Positions 44,746 through 56,424 of a stretch of DNA of 64,000 nucleotides are shown here, piece by piece. The DNA is from Pisolithus tinctorius (Eukaryota > Basidiomycota > Agaricomycetes > Boletales > Pisolithaceae): NCBI GenBank assembly GCA_024663395.1, contig JANFAH010000057.1, forward strand, positions 248,001-312,000, written 5' to 3'. Positions within the stretch are counted from its first letter, which is position 1, and each line of letters begins with the position of its first letter. The translations under genes and the position numbers were made by a program. The notes below the pieces were generated by a model, which worked only from the letters and a program-made list of their open reading frames with translations, made no database searches and was not told the DNA's origin.

Positions 44746-47180
44746 ATGCCCACGCGTACTAATCTGGGAGAAAATAACAACTCTTCAACGGACACAAGTT
44801 GTGCTTCCGATAGAAACTCGAGCAACGGCCTTCGTTGGCGGGTCAATGGCTCTGGCCAACTCGTCGACTCAGGCGCAACGCAAGAGTGGGAACTCGCTCA
44901 GGACATCGCCAAACTCAATCTGGGTTCGGTCAGTGACCTAGCTGATGAAGTGCATGGTCACTTGAAGACTCCACCTCAGTCCAAGCTCACAAAGGCAACT
45001 GCTGTGCAATTCAATGAAGCCAGTCCGCTGGAGACCGCTTCGCAGACAAGTATTGATTCCTCCTCACAGCACTCGGATCATCAGATTTCTCCATCCCACT
45101 CCCGTGTATCCTCCACGGATACCCTGGACTCGCGCGAGTCTGTCATGTCTTCCGCTAGCCACACCCTACGTGCCCCCCCGCAGCTGAAGATCGCAACCGG
45201 CGGCGAGGCAAAAGAACGTCCGCATTCATTCAGTGGAGGACTTTCTACTGCTGACTTGCGCCGCTTGAAGCAAGCCGGCGAAGAACCGGCTGGACTTAGC
45301 CAAACTGGTAACGGATTGTCGGCCCACCAGTGGTCATCTTCCCACTACCGTGACCTCCTTGGTAGTGCAGATAAGACCTTTCCCACTGATCAGCCGTCTT
45401 ACCCGTCCTTGGTGAACTCTGCCACATTCGGCCGTGGTCAACAGCAGTATGACTATCGGCCGCCGCGCGGAACCGTCAACGGAGCTCTGCAATCGGAATA
45501 CGGTACTGCTCAGAGGGGTTTTTTCCCTCCCGCTCAAGGGATCCCTGGTGCATCTCAACATTTCGTACAACCTCGACCTACGGATGCCGCGCCCGTGAAG
45601 GCGTATCGTGCTTCGCAGCGTGGGTTCCCTCAAGCTGTTTTGCCAAACCCTACAGGTCTTGGATATCCAACAGGTCACGTCCCCCACTTGTCGTTGGGTA
45701 CTGCACAGCAACTGTATGATATGGTTGTTCCCCATGCGGATCACCCTGCGGTCACGCGGGTTCAACAACAACACAACGTGTTTCGTGCAACCCATCAGCA
45801 TTCGGCTTCTGACCCTGCGTCACTGAGGGACGCTGCGGCGTTGGCTCTACTGAATAATCAGGTATTCGGCACTCATGGCCTGTATCAAGCTGCGCTGGCT
45901 CCACCTGCTATGGGGTTGTTTTATCCGCCTCCTGATAGTTATGCTCCAGACGTGGCTACGGTCAATAGGCTGCAACCTCAGTACTCCGGGCCCTACGGTG
46001 CTGTGTCCAACCATACCGGCCACTCAAACACCGCAGGATCAAATGGCGGTTCGCAAGTAACTGGTGGACCTAGTGCAAACAATCGCAAGCTGGGTTTGTA
46101 CAAAACAGAATTGTGCCGCTCTTGGGAGGAGAAGGGTTCCTGCCGTTACGGCACTAAGTGTCAGTTTGCTCATGGCGAAGATGAACTTCGCAATGTGCCT
46201 CGCCACCCCAAGGTAGCGTTCATTTTTTGTTCTCAGTTACCCGCCTTTCTGATCGCTGCGTTAGTACAAGACTGAAATCTGCAGAGTAAGTATGGTCCTC
46301 CAGTTGCGTACATGATTTCTCATCAATTGTTATAGACTTTTTGGGTATCTGGTGCTTGCCCGTATGGCAAACGGTGCTGCTTCATCCACACAGAACTTCC
46401 CGTTTCTGGAGCTACCCCTGGTGCAGATGGAGCTCCCCCGCCGTCGGCGACCACAGCAAACCGAGAGAGGTCCAACAGTGATCCCAACGAAGTGTCAAAC
46501 TCATTGCTGGCACGGATTCAACGAAAGAATGAAGCTACCCCGGTGGACGTTGCACCTCCTTCTAATTCGTTCTTCACCCGACCTCCCACTGGGTCACTGC
46601 GTGTAGACACGTCTGCGCTCAGCAATGTCTCCAAACAGAACAAGTCCGCGTACCCGACGTTCGCGAGCAATGCATTGATGCTCTCGAACCCCGAGCAAAC
46701 TACTATCAAATCTCCTGTGCCTCTCACGGCTGGCCCTGACTTCGGAAGGCACAATGCAACTAGGCTTGATATTGTGGGACTCAACCAGGTATGATTAATG
46801 GCTTGCTTCTGACCTCCTTGTCTTACGCATTGGTTGGCTAGCGTCTCAACAAGGCTTCGACTAATCCGAGTGCACGTCACTCGTTTAACGGGACAGATAT
46901 AGACCTCGATTTCACCTCACCGTCGACTCCATCTGCTGCCAACCCAGTCTCGTCTTTTGCGGTGTCCAATGACCGCATCCCTGGAGGCAACGCGGTGCCA
47001 CGTAGTCACCATGTGAGATCCGGCAGTGCTGGAAATTGGGGCAGTGTTACACGCAGCACCAACTTGACTGCCACTTCTGCGTACCCACAATCCCCAGAGG
47101 ACAATAATGTTTCCAGCGCCCCGTGGTCGACGTCGGAGCTTTCCGTCGGAAGCACGAGGCTCGCCGACAGTTGGATGTAA
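44746..47180 (+). CDS. ZFS1: Tandem CCCH zinc-finger RNA-binding protein, Zfs1/TIS11 (tristetraprolin) type
   Basis: These proteins bind AU-rich 3' UTR elements and promote mRNA decay. About 760 residues. The first exon, [19 protein letters not shown], encodes a long Ser/Gln/Pro-rich region. The tandem fingers are [20 protein letters not shown] with CQFAHG, and [20 protein letters not shown] with CCFIH. Both are preceded by the (R/K)YKTE-x-C lead-in that contacts RNA in this family. An exon of only 21 nt (46265-46285) encodes YKTEICR. The C-terminal half is Ser/Thr/Asn-rich, ending STRLADSWM. Spacing between fingers fits the family. Start is the first ATG after the pyrimidine-rich leader. Confidence 0.9.
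46265..46285 (+). other. 21-nt microexon in the CCCH gene
   Basis: Flanked by gttag on the left and gtaagt on the right. It encodes YKTEICR in phase 0, joining PRHPK to TFWVSGAC. Without it the second finger loses its lead-in and its first Cys ligand. Confidence 0.85.
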
Positions 47181-47538
47181 TAACCCATCCAACTGTCATT
47201 AGAGGAGGCAGCTCCTTATGTTGGTCCGTGGAAATCCGTAAGGACACTGGAGGCACCACCGCTAGTTGGAAAATTGTTTCCTAACCCTGAACACTGGTGC
47301 ACTTAGCCTTTTGCCTTTCCAATCCCTCGCACACCGTCACTTTTTACTTGTTATCTGTGTATTTGTTATGCTCTTCATATGACCACGCCTCGCGACGATA
47401 TCAGAAGTCTCACGTTTTATGACCTTGTCTTTACTTCCATTTGAAAATCTGTTCTGCCGCATCCATCGTTTGCAAGGATGGGATGTTACATATAATTACG
47501 AGGTATACATCGTATACAGATCGTGAAAGGCGAGCCTA
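47181..47538. other. Convergent 3' region, nothing recognised
   Basis: 358 bases between two converging stop codons. Expected to hold both 3' UTRs and polyadenylation sites. Confidence 0.45.
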
Positions 47539-49122
47539 TTAAACACCTAGTTCCTCGAGATCGCGGATAAATGCTTCCATCCGGCATTTGGCATAGCCAA
47601 TGTAATCAAACTCGCCCTCTCCTATTCCTCTTTCTAAATTATCCTTAGCTTGCACGATACCCCACACCGACCACATTGCGTGGGATGATGGGCTCCAAAT
47701 ATGTACTTGACGTTCTAGTCGTGCCAGACTAGTTTCACTGATAACATCATAAGAGGCCGAGTTGGACGACTTGACATGCGAGAGGTACGCTTCGTAGAAG
47801 TTGCGCCGTTCTTCGGGGGTGGGATAGCGAGATGGATGGAGCAAATGGGGTGTCGACGAGCGGTAATCTGCCGTCCATTCATGGAAATGGTTGGCGATGT
47901 CAAAAGCAAGCGGATTTGGGGCTGCATACTCGAAATCGACCACAACAATCTCCAATTGACATCAGCAACAAGGGACGGGACGGAATGACGAAAGCGTAGC
48001 ATACCTTGTGGTGTTCTGGAGTTCCCTCTGGCAATCTTCGGGTCAACCTCAGAAGGTTGCCGTACTGAGCATCGTTGTGGGCAAAGACACGTCTACTGCA
48101 GCCTTCAGCTTTCTCGACGTGAGAAATCCATCGCATGTATCTCGACCATCTCTGACGAAAAACATCCATGTTGAGAACAGTAGCATCCTCTTCTTTCATG
48201 TTCGGGTGCGCAAGAACCTCGGCGGCCAGGGGCAACCATGCCTTGATATTCCTCTTAACGCCTATCTCCCAACTCTTCCCTTCCTGGCTGCTGATTGCCA
48301 ACGGACCTTCCACAGCACTGATCTTGACTGAATGAAGCTCAGCCATTCGAGCGCCAATCCAACGACTGATGGTCTTCTCCCGAAGATCACGGGGAGTAAG
48401 TGTGACGGAGTCAAAATACTCCTCAATGCGACCATTTGTGAAAGTGCCGTATATAACGGGTCCAATGCTGTACTGTGACGATAGAATATGAAGGATATTC
48501 AGTTCACGGGGTCGTGATATGAGGGAATCGGTAGAGAAGCCGTAGATACGCAATAATAAGGTAGGAACGCATTGGGAAGATGGGCAGGAAACGAAATACA
48601 CAGAATTCGTCAAGGACCCAGACACCTTCCGGACAGAGAGCAAAGCAGGGGTGAGAGACGCCCTGCACCAACCAGGCACCTGGAGAGCGACGATTATAGA
48701 CAAGAATTGCGTTGCAAAAGTCTGAGATTTGTATTTCCTGTAAAGGAAACAAAGAGAAGGGACATGAGTAAAGTCACCGAACCAGAGACGAGACGCCAGA
48801 CCGTCGATGACGTGACAGGGGGTCAACTGTACGAGAGGCGACCGTGCGCAGACAGTGAACGGCGGTTAAGTAGAAGGATGGCTTACCTCGGGTCTAGCTT
48901 AACGTGAGCAACACGAAGCCCATTGACAATATCAACCGCAAGAGCTGAGTTTGAGGTAGATAAGGGAGTGTGGAATGATGTTCTGGAAGAACCATCCTGC
49001 TTTAGGGCAGTGGCAGGGCGAAATGAAGGGGAAGCTGTTTCAACCAATGACATCTGAGTATCGGAGGTATTTCTTGTCCCGGTGGAAGATGTGGACTCTG
49101 TGACCAGCGCCGTCTCAGCCAT
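47539..49122 (-). CDS. CKI1: Choline/ethanolamine kinase
   Basis: Phosphorylates choline (and often ethanolamine), the first step of the Kennedy route to phosphatidylcholine. The N-terminus from 49122 is Ser/Thr-rich (MAETALVTESTSSTGTRN). Then GLRVAHVKLDP, FALCPEG and RPRELNILHILSSQYSIGPV with IYGTFTNGRIEEYFDSVTLT. The catalytic Brenner motif is RRVFAHNDAQYGNLLRL, followed by the choline-kinase motif VVVDFEYAAPNPLAFDIANH with FHEW. The C-terminus has QVHIWSPSSHAMWSVWGIVQ with AKDNLERG. The Asp of HND and the Asp of VDFEY are the expected base and metal ligand. Choline versus ethanolamine preference cannot be read directly. Confidence 0.9.
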
Positions 49123-50090
49123 GGTCGTCCGGAGGGAAGCAAAGCTGGCAGCTGTTTTCCGGCACGCGACCGGTAAGAAGATTATGTAATCAACAGGACC
49201 CCCGACACTCAAGCTTAGGACAAGCTTAGGACAAGCTTGCAGACACAGGGGCGCTGCTACTTAAAACCCGCGGGGAAGACAACTCCATCCTTGCATAGCA
49301 GTTTCGCTACCGAATTGGTAGTGTTTAATCACTCCCACCAATTAATCACGTGCCCCTCGGCATTCAAAGAAATACCAGTCCATGTAATAACACTCGAGGT
49401 CGCCCCAAAATTCTAATTCTTACATCATTAGAATATCAATCGAAATCACTGTGGATTCACGTGTCACACACTTGACGCATGCAGGCAATATACTGTTTCC
49501 TTGCCGCAGTTTCTCGGCGAAGCCCCCTTGTGTTCGAATGGAACCTAGCACGACTTATATGTGATAAATGGGCTGCTCCGGAAAACATTGTGCTTCGTGC
49601 GGTACTTCGGGACTTCATTTCAGTTTCTTATTACATGTTCAGCGGGCTGCGCGGCGGACTCTGACCAGCCTCGTGCACACCATGCATTTCGGCCGCTCTT
49701 TGCAGGTGAACCTCCAGGCGACATGGAGATAACTTAGGCTGATGTACTCGTGTCCAGGGGAACGAGGGACAGGTTTAACGCGTCTTTATCATTATCGATA
49801 CACTCCTGTTGATCTGAGGTACATGCCGTGAAAGGTATATGCAATGCGATCAGGTACTCCTTACAAATGTATGTGGCAATGAAATCGTGCATAGAAAGAA
49901 AAAGATGATTTGCCTACAATGTTGTACCAATCAGATAGAGTTTGAATGTTCTACACTTCAGATCCCAAGACTGAACATGGAGATTTCGCGCACTGCTTTT
50001 CTTGTGAGTTGCAGTCCGCATCTTCTATCGAGAACCGCTTCGTAAACAGGGATATCTACCGATACTCGGCTCAGAGATGCGATGAAACGA
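49123..50090. other. Intergenic region between choline kinase and MFS genes
   Basis: 968 bases. It contains the choline kinase promoter, CACGTG at 49347-49352 and 49458-49463, and a short HindIII-like direct repeat at 49210-49238. No gene recognised on either strand. Confidence 0.45.
49210..49238. repeat. 11-bp direct repeat, 2.6 copies
   Basis: The unit caagcttagga occurs twice, followed by a partial third copy, about 90 bases upstream of the choline kinase start. Confidence 0.8.
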
Positions 50091-52444
50091 CTACAGGGGG
50101 GACCCACTGACCAGGAATGCTAAGCCTAGAAGTGGGGTGCAGACAACCCAGATCATCTACAACAAAACGTGTCAGTGACAAATAGCATATCACGTACACA
50201 CCGACCTTGATCGCAACGGCTACAGCGTGCAGTACTTCTGATCTAAGGGATGTCGGTTCGATAAACTGTAATGAGCTCCAATCAATGGAGGGAGATGCCT
50301 CGATCCAGTAGGTCGCTGGCATGCCACGCATGAGAGTTTCATTATAGACTAAACCTGCTACCGCCTAGTATTTCCATACGCGCGGGTCAGGCCTTAGCGA
50401 GATGCAACCTAGAGAAGCGTCCTCACCAGACCAATCGTGGCACCCGTAAACCGTACCAAGAAAAAGGCACTCGTGCCCGTAGCCAAAGTAGCGGGATCTA
50501 GCGCTCTCGCAAATACTTGGTATGGTGCATGGAACAGCATTCCTATTCCAATACCGGCTGTCAATGGAAGAATGATTTGTAAAGCAGGCGTGGTCATGTC
50601 GTCCAGTAGGGTGAGGAGACCTGACTGTGGCGTTAGCGGAGGCCGTCACTATCAATGTTCGGAGAGGATTACCAAATCCAACGGAAGAAATGAAGAGTCC
50701 CATGGTGATGATCCATTTTTGCCCATTAGTATCACCGGTCTTCTTCTGAAGATGTCCAATGAGCCAGGCGGCAGGCATAGAGGCAAGTGAGGATCCAAGA
50801 GAATATGGCAACATCTGAATGCCAGCATCCAGCGGTGTTAGACCATAAACGGCCTTTGTACGAGAGATATAAGGTCTGGGGTTCGCAAAAGCGCAAGAGT
50901 CATACCTGAAAGTATAAAGCAAGGTAAAAAGTCCCAGCGTTGAATGCAAAGTTATGCAAAAAAGTGATGACCAAGATAATCACTACAGTGCGCCTATTGA
51001 GCCGTGGTCGATGGATTGATATCCGTTCTTACCAACTGTAAGATCCTTGAAAGCTGAGGGCGGGAACAAAGCGTCTCGTTTGGTATGGACCTCATAAAAT
51101 CCACCGAGGACGAGGACGAGGGGTCCTGATATGACGAAGGACAGAGTAGAAGGTGAATTCCCTGAAAAGGAGTCAGATCAAGAACCGTTCTGCCGGAAAT
51201 GATCGCCTGACAACCGACGTCCATGGCAAAACTAAAGCCAACTGTGAGACACCCCGTGCCAACCATAAAAAGCAGCCTAAAAATCTATCATGAATGCGAA
51301 GAATGATCGAGAAGCTTTCCGCGTACAACCCAACGAAATCAAACCGCTGGGCCAAGGCATGCCACGATGCACATTTAGCGCGTCCGAAGCGGATGTTCCG
51401 AAGTGACGATGTGATAAGAACCAGAGCAACAAAGCAAACGGGAAGATTCAAGTAGACTGATTGGAGATAACTTTAAGTGGTAACTCTGCGCCCTATCGCC
51501 AAGTTATGACTTACAGGCCCATCTCCAATTAAATGTGGTAGAAGCACCAGCTGCGCATTGTAAGCGCCTGTTACGTTATTCCCCACAACTGATAAGATTA
51601 CTTACAACTGAATAAGCCACCCAAAAGCGGGCCAGCAATAGCTGAGCAACTCCAGGTCACGCTGAGCGCCAGCGACCATCTGGCCCTACTTCTTGGTTCT
51701 ACAATTTCTGAAGTTAGTACCCATACTGAACTGACGATTCCGCCGCCCCCGATCCCAGCCAAGGCTCTGGCTAAAATAAGGCCTTCAATAGACTACGATC
51801 AGCTGAGTCAAATGGTGTGAACATTGGCAAAGAAGTGAACGGAATTCACGTGTGCTGCACCGCAAAGTAATGAACCGATAGAGAAAATCAACATGCTTCC
51901 ATATAGGATGTTCTGAGTGGCTATCAGCACCACAACACTGCGTTTGTCCAGCTGCCCACCTTACGTCCCATTAAATCCGACAGTTTTCCGTAAAGCGGCT
52001 GAAACGCTGTCTGCGTCAACATATAGGCTACGCCAACCCAAGTATATTGGCTCTGAGATGCTGCTAAGTCACTGGCAATGGTTGGCAAACTAGTCGAGAC
52101 AATGGTCTGCAAATATAATATGAGAGGAAGGCCCAGCGTAGTGCAACTATACGTACAGCATCTGTGGTTGCTAGAAACAGTGCCATAGCAGCCCTATGGC
52201 CTTGATTAAGCATGTCGGAAGGAAGCACATTCCGGAAGTATATTTACCCTATATGCACGAAGAGCAAACGCGAAGTAGAAAAACCAGGATCGGCCTGCGC
52301 CCCTTGTGAAGGGATCGGAGCAGCAGCTTGGATAGGGGAACCAACGGCCGCCGAAGTTGGCGACACTCCAGGAGTGGGGGCGGGTTCAGCGTTCGTCAAC
52401 AAAGGGGCGGCTGGTTTCCGACAATCGAACGGCAGAGAAAACAT
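50091..52444 (-). CDS. Major facilitator superfamily transporter (14-span drug/amino acid type)
   Basis: An MFS permease of the DHA2-like group (Azr1, Vba and related). The cytosolic N-terminus is MFSLPFDCRKPAAPLLTNAE; two introns then join RLLFVHIG to ALFLATTDA and TIVSTSLPTIASDLAASQSQ. Then YTWVGVAYMLTQTAFQPLYG and KLSDLMGRK, the MFS loop 2-3 signature. Later spans include VYGLTPLDAGIQMLPYSLGS, QKWIITMGLFISSVGFG and TPALQIILPLTAGIGIGMLF. The end is FTGATIGL, AVAGLVYNETLMRGMPATYW, MIWVVCTPLLGLAFLV and a stop at 50091-50093. About 600 residues in many exons. The substrate is unknown. Two or three splice junctions in the middle are approximate. Confidence 0.85.
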
Positions 52445-53364
52445 GACTTATGGGTCAGGGGGTTATAGACAGGGATCTTAGTGTAAACTGTGTTGTCTGA
52501 TCAGTCCTCTCCCCCCACTCCATTTTATACTTGGCGAAAGAGCCCCGGAAGTGGCTTCGAACCATGGTGGTGACCTATGTTCATTGACAAACGCCGCGAT
52601 TCGACCTGAAAGGGTTTTGACCCTTTGAGCAGCCACGAAGGGCTGCATGATGACAACGGGACGCGCTTGAAATGACCAGCAAAGGTTGAATGAAGGGGCT
52701 TTGTGCCTAGGCCATAACGCATAAAGAAGCAAAGAAGACAGATTGCTGCCGGGGGGCACGTATTTTGAAAGAATATGGAAAGCCGGTATTGCAGGTTCTG
52801 GTCCCAGGAAAGAAATCCCTCGTCACATCTGCGCAAGGAACGGTTGTGTCGTTTATGTGATGAGACCTACGAGACGAGATCTGGGAAGCTATCGCGGCCA
52901 AATCAATAATTTTTGAGTTTGAAACTTCGAAGGCCTTTCCAGGACAATGGTTAGATATGGATGGTAAAGGAACGTGAAGAGTCCTGGAGGTGATAGTGGT
53001 TCCAAGTGGTTCCACCGCGGTGCTTTCAAGCCACGCGCCGATCTGAATGTAATCGGGTGTGCAGCTCATTAGTACTACACCCGTCCCCTTCACATGTCGT
53101 CCACGCGACAGTGACGTCCGTTAATGTGGTCAGAATTCACACATGTATCGTCCGTATTATTCTACCATTAACCATGCGTAGATAACATGGTGTTTCTATG
53201 CGGCGTGCAGCTAAGCTGTAGCCCTCCTCTTGGAATCCTTTTCCGCGTTGTCCGGAGAAGTATCGTCCGTTGCAGCGTCCCTTGTATGAGGTCCCTCTAC
53301 CGAGTGGGATTGAGAAGCGATTGATGACATCAAGCGAATGTCGCGATAACAAACCATGGATAAA
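52445..53364. other. Intergenic region, nothing recognised
   Basis: 920 bases upstream of the MFS gene and downstream of MDJ1. Overlapping minus-strand frames of 90-130 codons have unbiased composition and no domain, so I do not call them. Confidence 0.45.
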
Positions 53365-55035
53365 TCAATGCCCAGTGAGCTCTCGTATTCTCTTCCACAC
53401 GCGAGACAACCACCCGTCCTCGGAGGACAGTGGTGAATGAGTAAAAGAAGCCGTACCGTTATCAGTAGATGCATTAGTATTATATGAGCTTCGGCCGTCA
53501 GGATTCCCCTTGTCCGCAGTGGTCGATGACGAAGTATTGCTCCGGCCCTCAACGTCGTCTGCATATTGCTGTAGTATCTCCCGTTGCCGCTTCGATAGAG
53601 ATCTATCATCAGATCAGTTTATGACCCCACGAACTCATTACGACAGCACTTAACCTTGGAAGCTGAACAATGAATGATACAAACAGGTCTCCCTTGCCAT
53701 TGTCAAAGACGGATGGTACACCATGATTACGGAGAACCATTTCTTCGCCATGTTGCGTCCCGCTTGGTACACGAACATCGACGTGTCCGTCGAGAGTAGG
53801 GACCCTGATGCGACCACCTAGAATAGCGACATGCATAGGTATTCGAGCTTCGTGATGCAGATTGGCGCCTTGCCGCCGGAAAACCTTGGAAGGGGAAACG
53901 CTGACGCGAACGAGAAGGTCTCCGTGGTTACCTTTCCCAGCCAAAGGGGCATCACCGGCTGCAGGTACACGTATGGTCATACCATCCTCCACCCCTAATA
54001 TTGCCGGTGAATAAAAACTTCTAATAGAAGACGCGCGACTCACCTGGCGGTATATCAACCTTAACAGTCTTCTTGGTTCTAATATGACCTTGCCCGCTGC
54101 AAGTGGAACACTGACTCCCTCGAGGGACAGTGGATCCCGTTCCAAAACATGCATTACAAGTGCTTGCCATCTGGAAGCCGCTGTCGATAACAAAAGTCTG
54201 CGTTCCAGTACCATGGCAGGAAGAACAAGTTGCCCGTTTCGCGCCTCGCTTGAGACCAGTGCCGGAGCACGTAGGGCACGCGGTGACCGGGTTCACATTT
54301 ACATTGAGCGAAGTTCCTTTGCAGGCATCCATAAAGCCAATATTGACGCGAGCCTCGACATCAGCACCTCTAGAACTCTGGTGAAATCCCCCAGAGCGAG
54401 CGCGGCCGCCGAATGCCCCGCCAAAAAGCTGGGAGAACAGATCGCCCTGACTAGACCCAAAAGCCTCTTTGAAATCATGGAATCCCGAAAAACCGCCTGC
54501 GCCTGCATTTGCAAAAGGATTCCGAGCAAATGCATTTGGGTCGAAACCCGGCTGTTGTGAAGCAGAACCATATTGGTCGTAAGCTGCTCGCTTCTTGTCA
54601 TCTTTCAAGGTCTAGGAAAGTGTAAATATGCTTTGTAAACGGCACGAGGCACACACACATACGTCATAAGCCTCCTGTATCTCCAAAAACCTCTGCTGAG
54701 CTCCCTTGTCTGGGTTGGTGTCCGGGTGGTACTTGCGCGCAAGCTGGTACCCGAAATGGATAAGCCAAAATGACCACGAATAGATTAAATGAAGCCCGTA
54801 CAGAGAAATACGCCTTCTTGATATCAGTGGATGATGCGTCCTTGCTTACACCGAGAACTTCGTATGGATTTTTCGCGCCAGCCGAAAGTGGTGCGGATGT
54901 ATGAAAGCCTCGCTGTAAGGAAATATGGTTAGAGGACGCGTGTTTCACGGAAGAAAAGGAAATTGAACCTTGGATTTGCATTTGCTCCTGGAGACACGAT
55001 GAGTTAGTGTGTCTAGCGGAGGTAGACGAGAGCAT
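53365..55035 (-). CDS. MDJ1: Mitochondrial Hsp40 co-chaperone Mdj1 (DnaJ type I)
   Basis: Mdj1 stimulates mitochondrial Hsp70 in the matrix. The N-terminus from 55035 (MLSSTSARHTNSSCLQEQMQ) ends in LQRGFHTSAPLSAG, a typical presequence cleavage region. J domain: NPYEVLGVSKDASSTDIKKA, with LARKYHPDTNPDKGAQQRFL (HPD present). Then a Gly/Phe-rich segment (FSGFHDFKEAFGSSQGDLFS) and four zinc repeats: CPTCSGTG, CSSCHGTG, CNACFGTG, CSTCSGQG. The C-terminal substrate domain has VDIPPGVEDGMTIRVP and GDLFVSFIVQLPR. It ends SRVWKRIRELTGH. About 490 residues. Complete type I layout; an alternative upstream ATG was not needed. Confidence 0.92.
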
Positions 55036-55664
55036 GTTCCGGGGTGGTTTCGATAGCTATGCGTGAGCTGCTGTCTTGCGCAAGCGTAAAACGACACGAA
55101 AGAGGAAAAACCTTGTGAAGTGAACCGAACGATCATCTGGCGCCGGCGTCCAGTTGGCAGCAACCAAGCCAGTCGACTTTTTAAATTTCTACCGCCTCAA
55201 AGGGTGTCCAGTCAAGCCGGTGTTTGAGTCTATTTGGAGGTCTGACTAATCACCCCCTAATTGGATTGTGCGCAAGTGGCGTATTACACTAACTTGAGGT
55301 GAAAATCCTAAAGGTACGTACGGCAACGATATCACTTCTCACAGTTCTCCCGATTGATCCGCACGGTCTCAAAGTTCAACGTTCAACATTCACATTCATT
55401 CCTAAAGCATGCAAGGGAGGGGACTGGCACACCCGTTGTGAATTTAATACGGATGTAGAATAGAACACACACGTAAACTAACTGCCTCCATCTCAGGACA
55501 CCGCAAGTGACACGGGCACCTCTCCCCAAAGTCCAGCCCGTGCCAGCCTGGCGTACCAGGAAAAAAATATTTTGACGGTGAAGATGGTCAGCAGGTCTAA
55601 AGAACCCACGGTCTATCGCTCACCTTGCGAGGTCAGCTCAGATCCAGGGCAAGGTAAATTGGTG
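55036..55664. other. Intergenic region, nothing recognised
   Basis: 629 bases upstream of MDJ1 and downstream of the SET gene. No coding or RNA signal seen. Confidence 0.45.
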
Positions 55665-56300
55665 TTATCGACCATGTTGGTCCCCTCTGAATCGCCACCA
55701 AGACTTGCCGTACGACACCAGTATCTCGTCACCCTTCTGAATTTGGTCTGATGAACTCCATACACTCATGCGCAATTCTCCCATGGCGGTGCGGTACTCC
55801 ACGAAGATAGCATTGGGCTTGCATCGGATGCCTCGATAGTCGTTAACAAATCTTGCTTCGTTTCCCATCTTACTGGCGTCAACGCCCACATTTACGCCGT
55901 CTTGCGAACGATGAAGTGATAGATCATAGTTTGAATCTAGTCTGTCCTGGCAATGCACTTCACCGATATAGTCAATGATGTGTGTCCTTGGGGGAATCTT
56001 CCTGGCGGCGAAAAGCCCAAATTGTCCTCGTGCAGGGTGAGAAGCATCCGAGATGGATCGAATGCGCACGACGGTGCTCATGGTGCTATTAGACGGCTTT
56101 GGAGGGGCTGGATGGCTTGTATGTCTTGCGCCATTAGTCAGGAATAGCCGCATATCAGTTCGTACAGAAGCATGGTATCGCGGAGAGGTGATATACTGAA
56201 CGTCTGAGGGCCACAACGAAGGTCTGGCCACGGACTGCTTGGCCATGTAGCCTATAACTGCGTTGACTGACACGTCGGAAGGGACAGGGCGTCTGCTCAT
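55665..56300 (-). CDS. SET-domain protein (probable lysine methyltransferase)
   Basis: A short, apparently intronless gene of about 210 residues that is almost entirely SET domain. From ATG at 56300: MSRRPVPSDVSVNAVIGYM. SET strand 1: GQFGLFAARKIPPRTHIIDY with IGEV. The cofactor-pocket block is NEARFVNDYRGIRCKPNAIF, where the usual N-H-x-C is N-D-Y-R-G. The C-terminal Tyr motif is KGDEILVSYGKSWW. No pre-SET or post-SET Cys clusters. The variant N-D-Y-R-G form occurs in a group of uncharacterised fungal SET proteins, so activity cannot be assumed. The gene is divergent to CKA1 across 124 bases. The open frame extends upstream only through non-ATG codons. Confidence 0.85.
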   Translation of the reverse strand: MSRRPVPSDVSVNAVIGYMAKQSVARPSLWPSDVQYITSPRYHASVRTDMRLFLTNGARHTSHPAPPKPSNSTMSTVVRIRSISDASHPARGQFGLFAARKIPPRTHIIDYIGEVHCQDRLDSNYDLSLHRSQDGVNVGVDASKMGNEARFVNDYRGIRCKPNAIFVEYRTAMGELRMSVWSSSDQIQKGDEILVSYGKSWWRFRGDQHGR

Positions 56301-56424
56301 GGCTGGCGCTGACGGACCGTGGGAAAATTCCGTCTTCCACCAGTCCCGTAGTACCACTACGGGCAGCCTCAGTGCTTGCAGCCAAGATTAAAACCTCAAT
56401 CATCCCACTTCACGAAAAATATTC
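56301..56424. promoter_or_regulatory. Short divergent promoter, SET gene / CKA1
   Basis: 124 bases between start codons, so the core promoters of both genes must fit or overlap here. Confidence 0.5.

Noticed and set aside
52478..53093. Overlapping minus-strand frames upstream of the MFS gene
   Set aside because: Three frames overlap each other, and none shows domains or splice partners.
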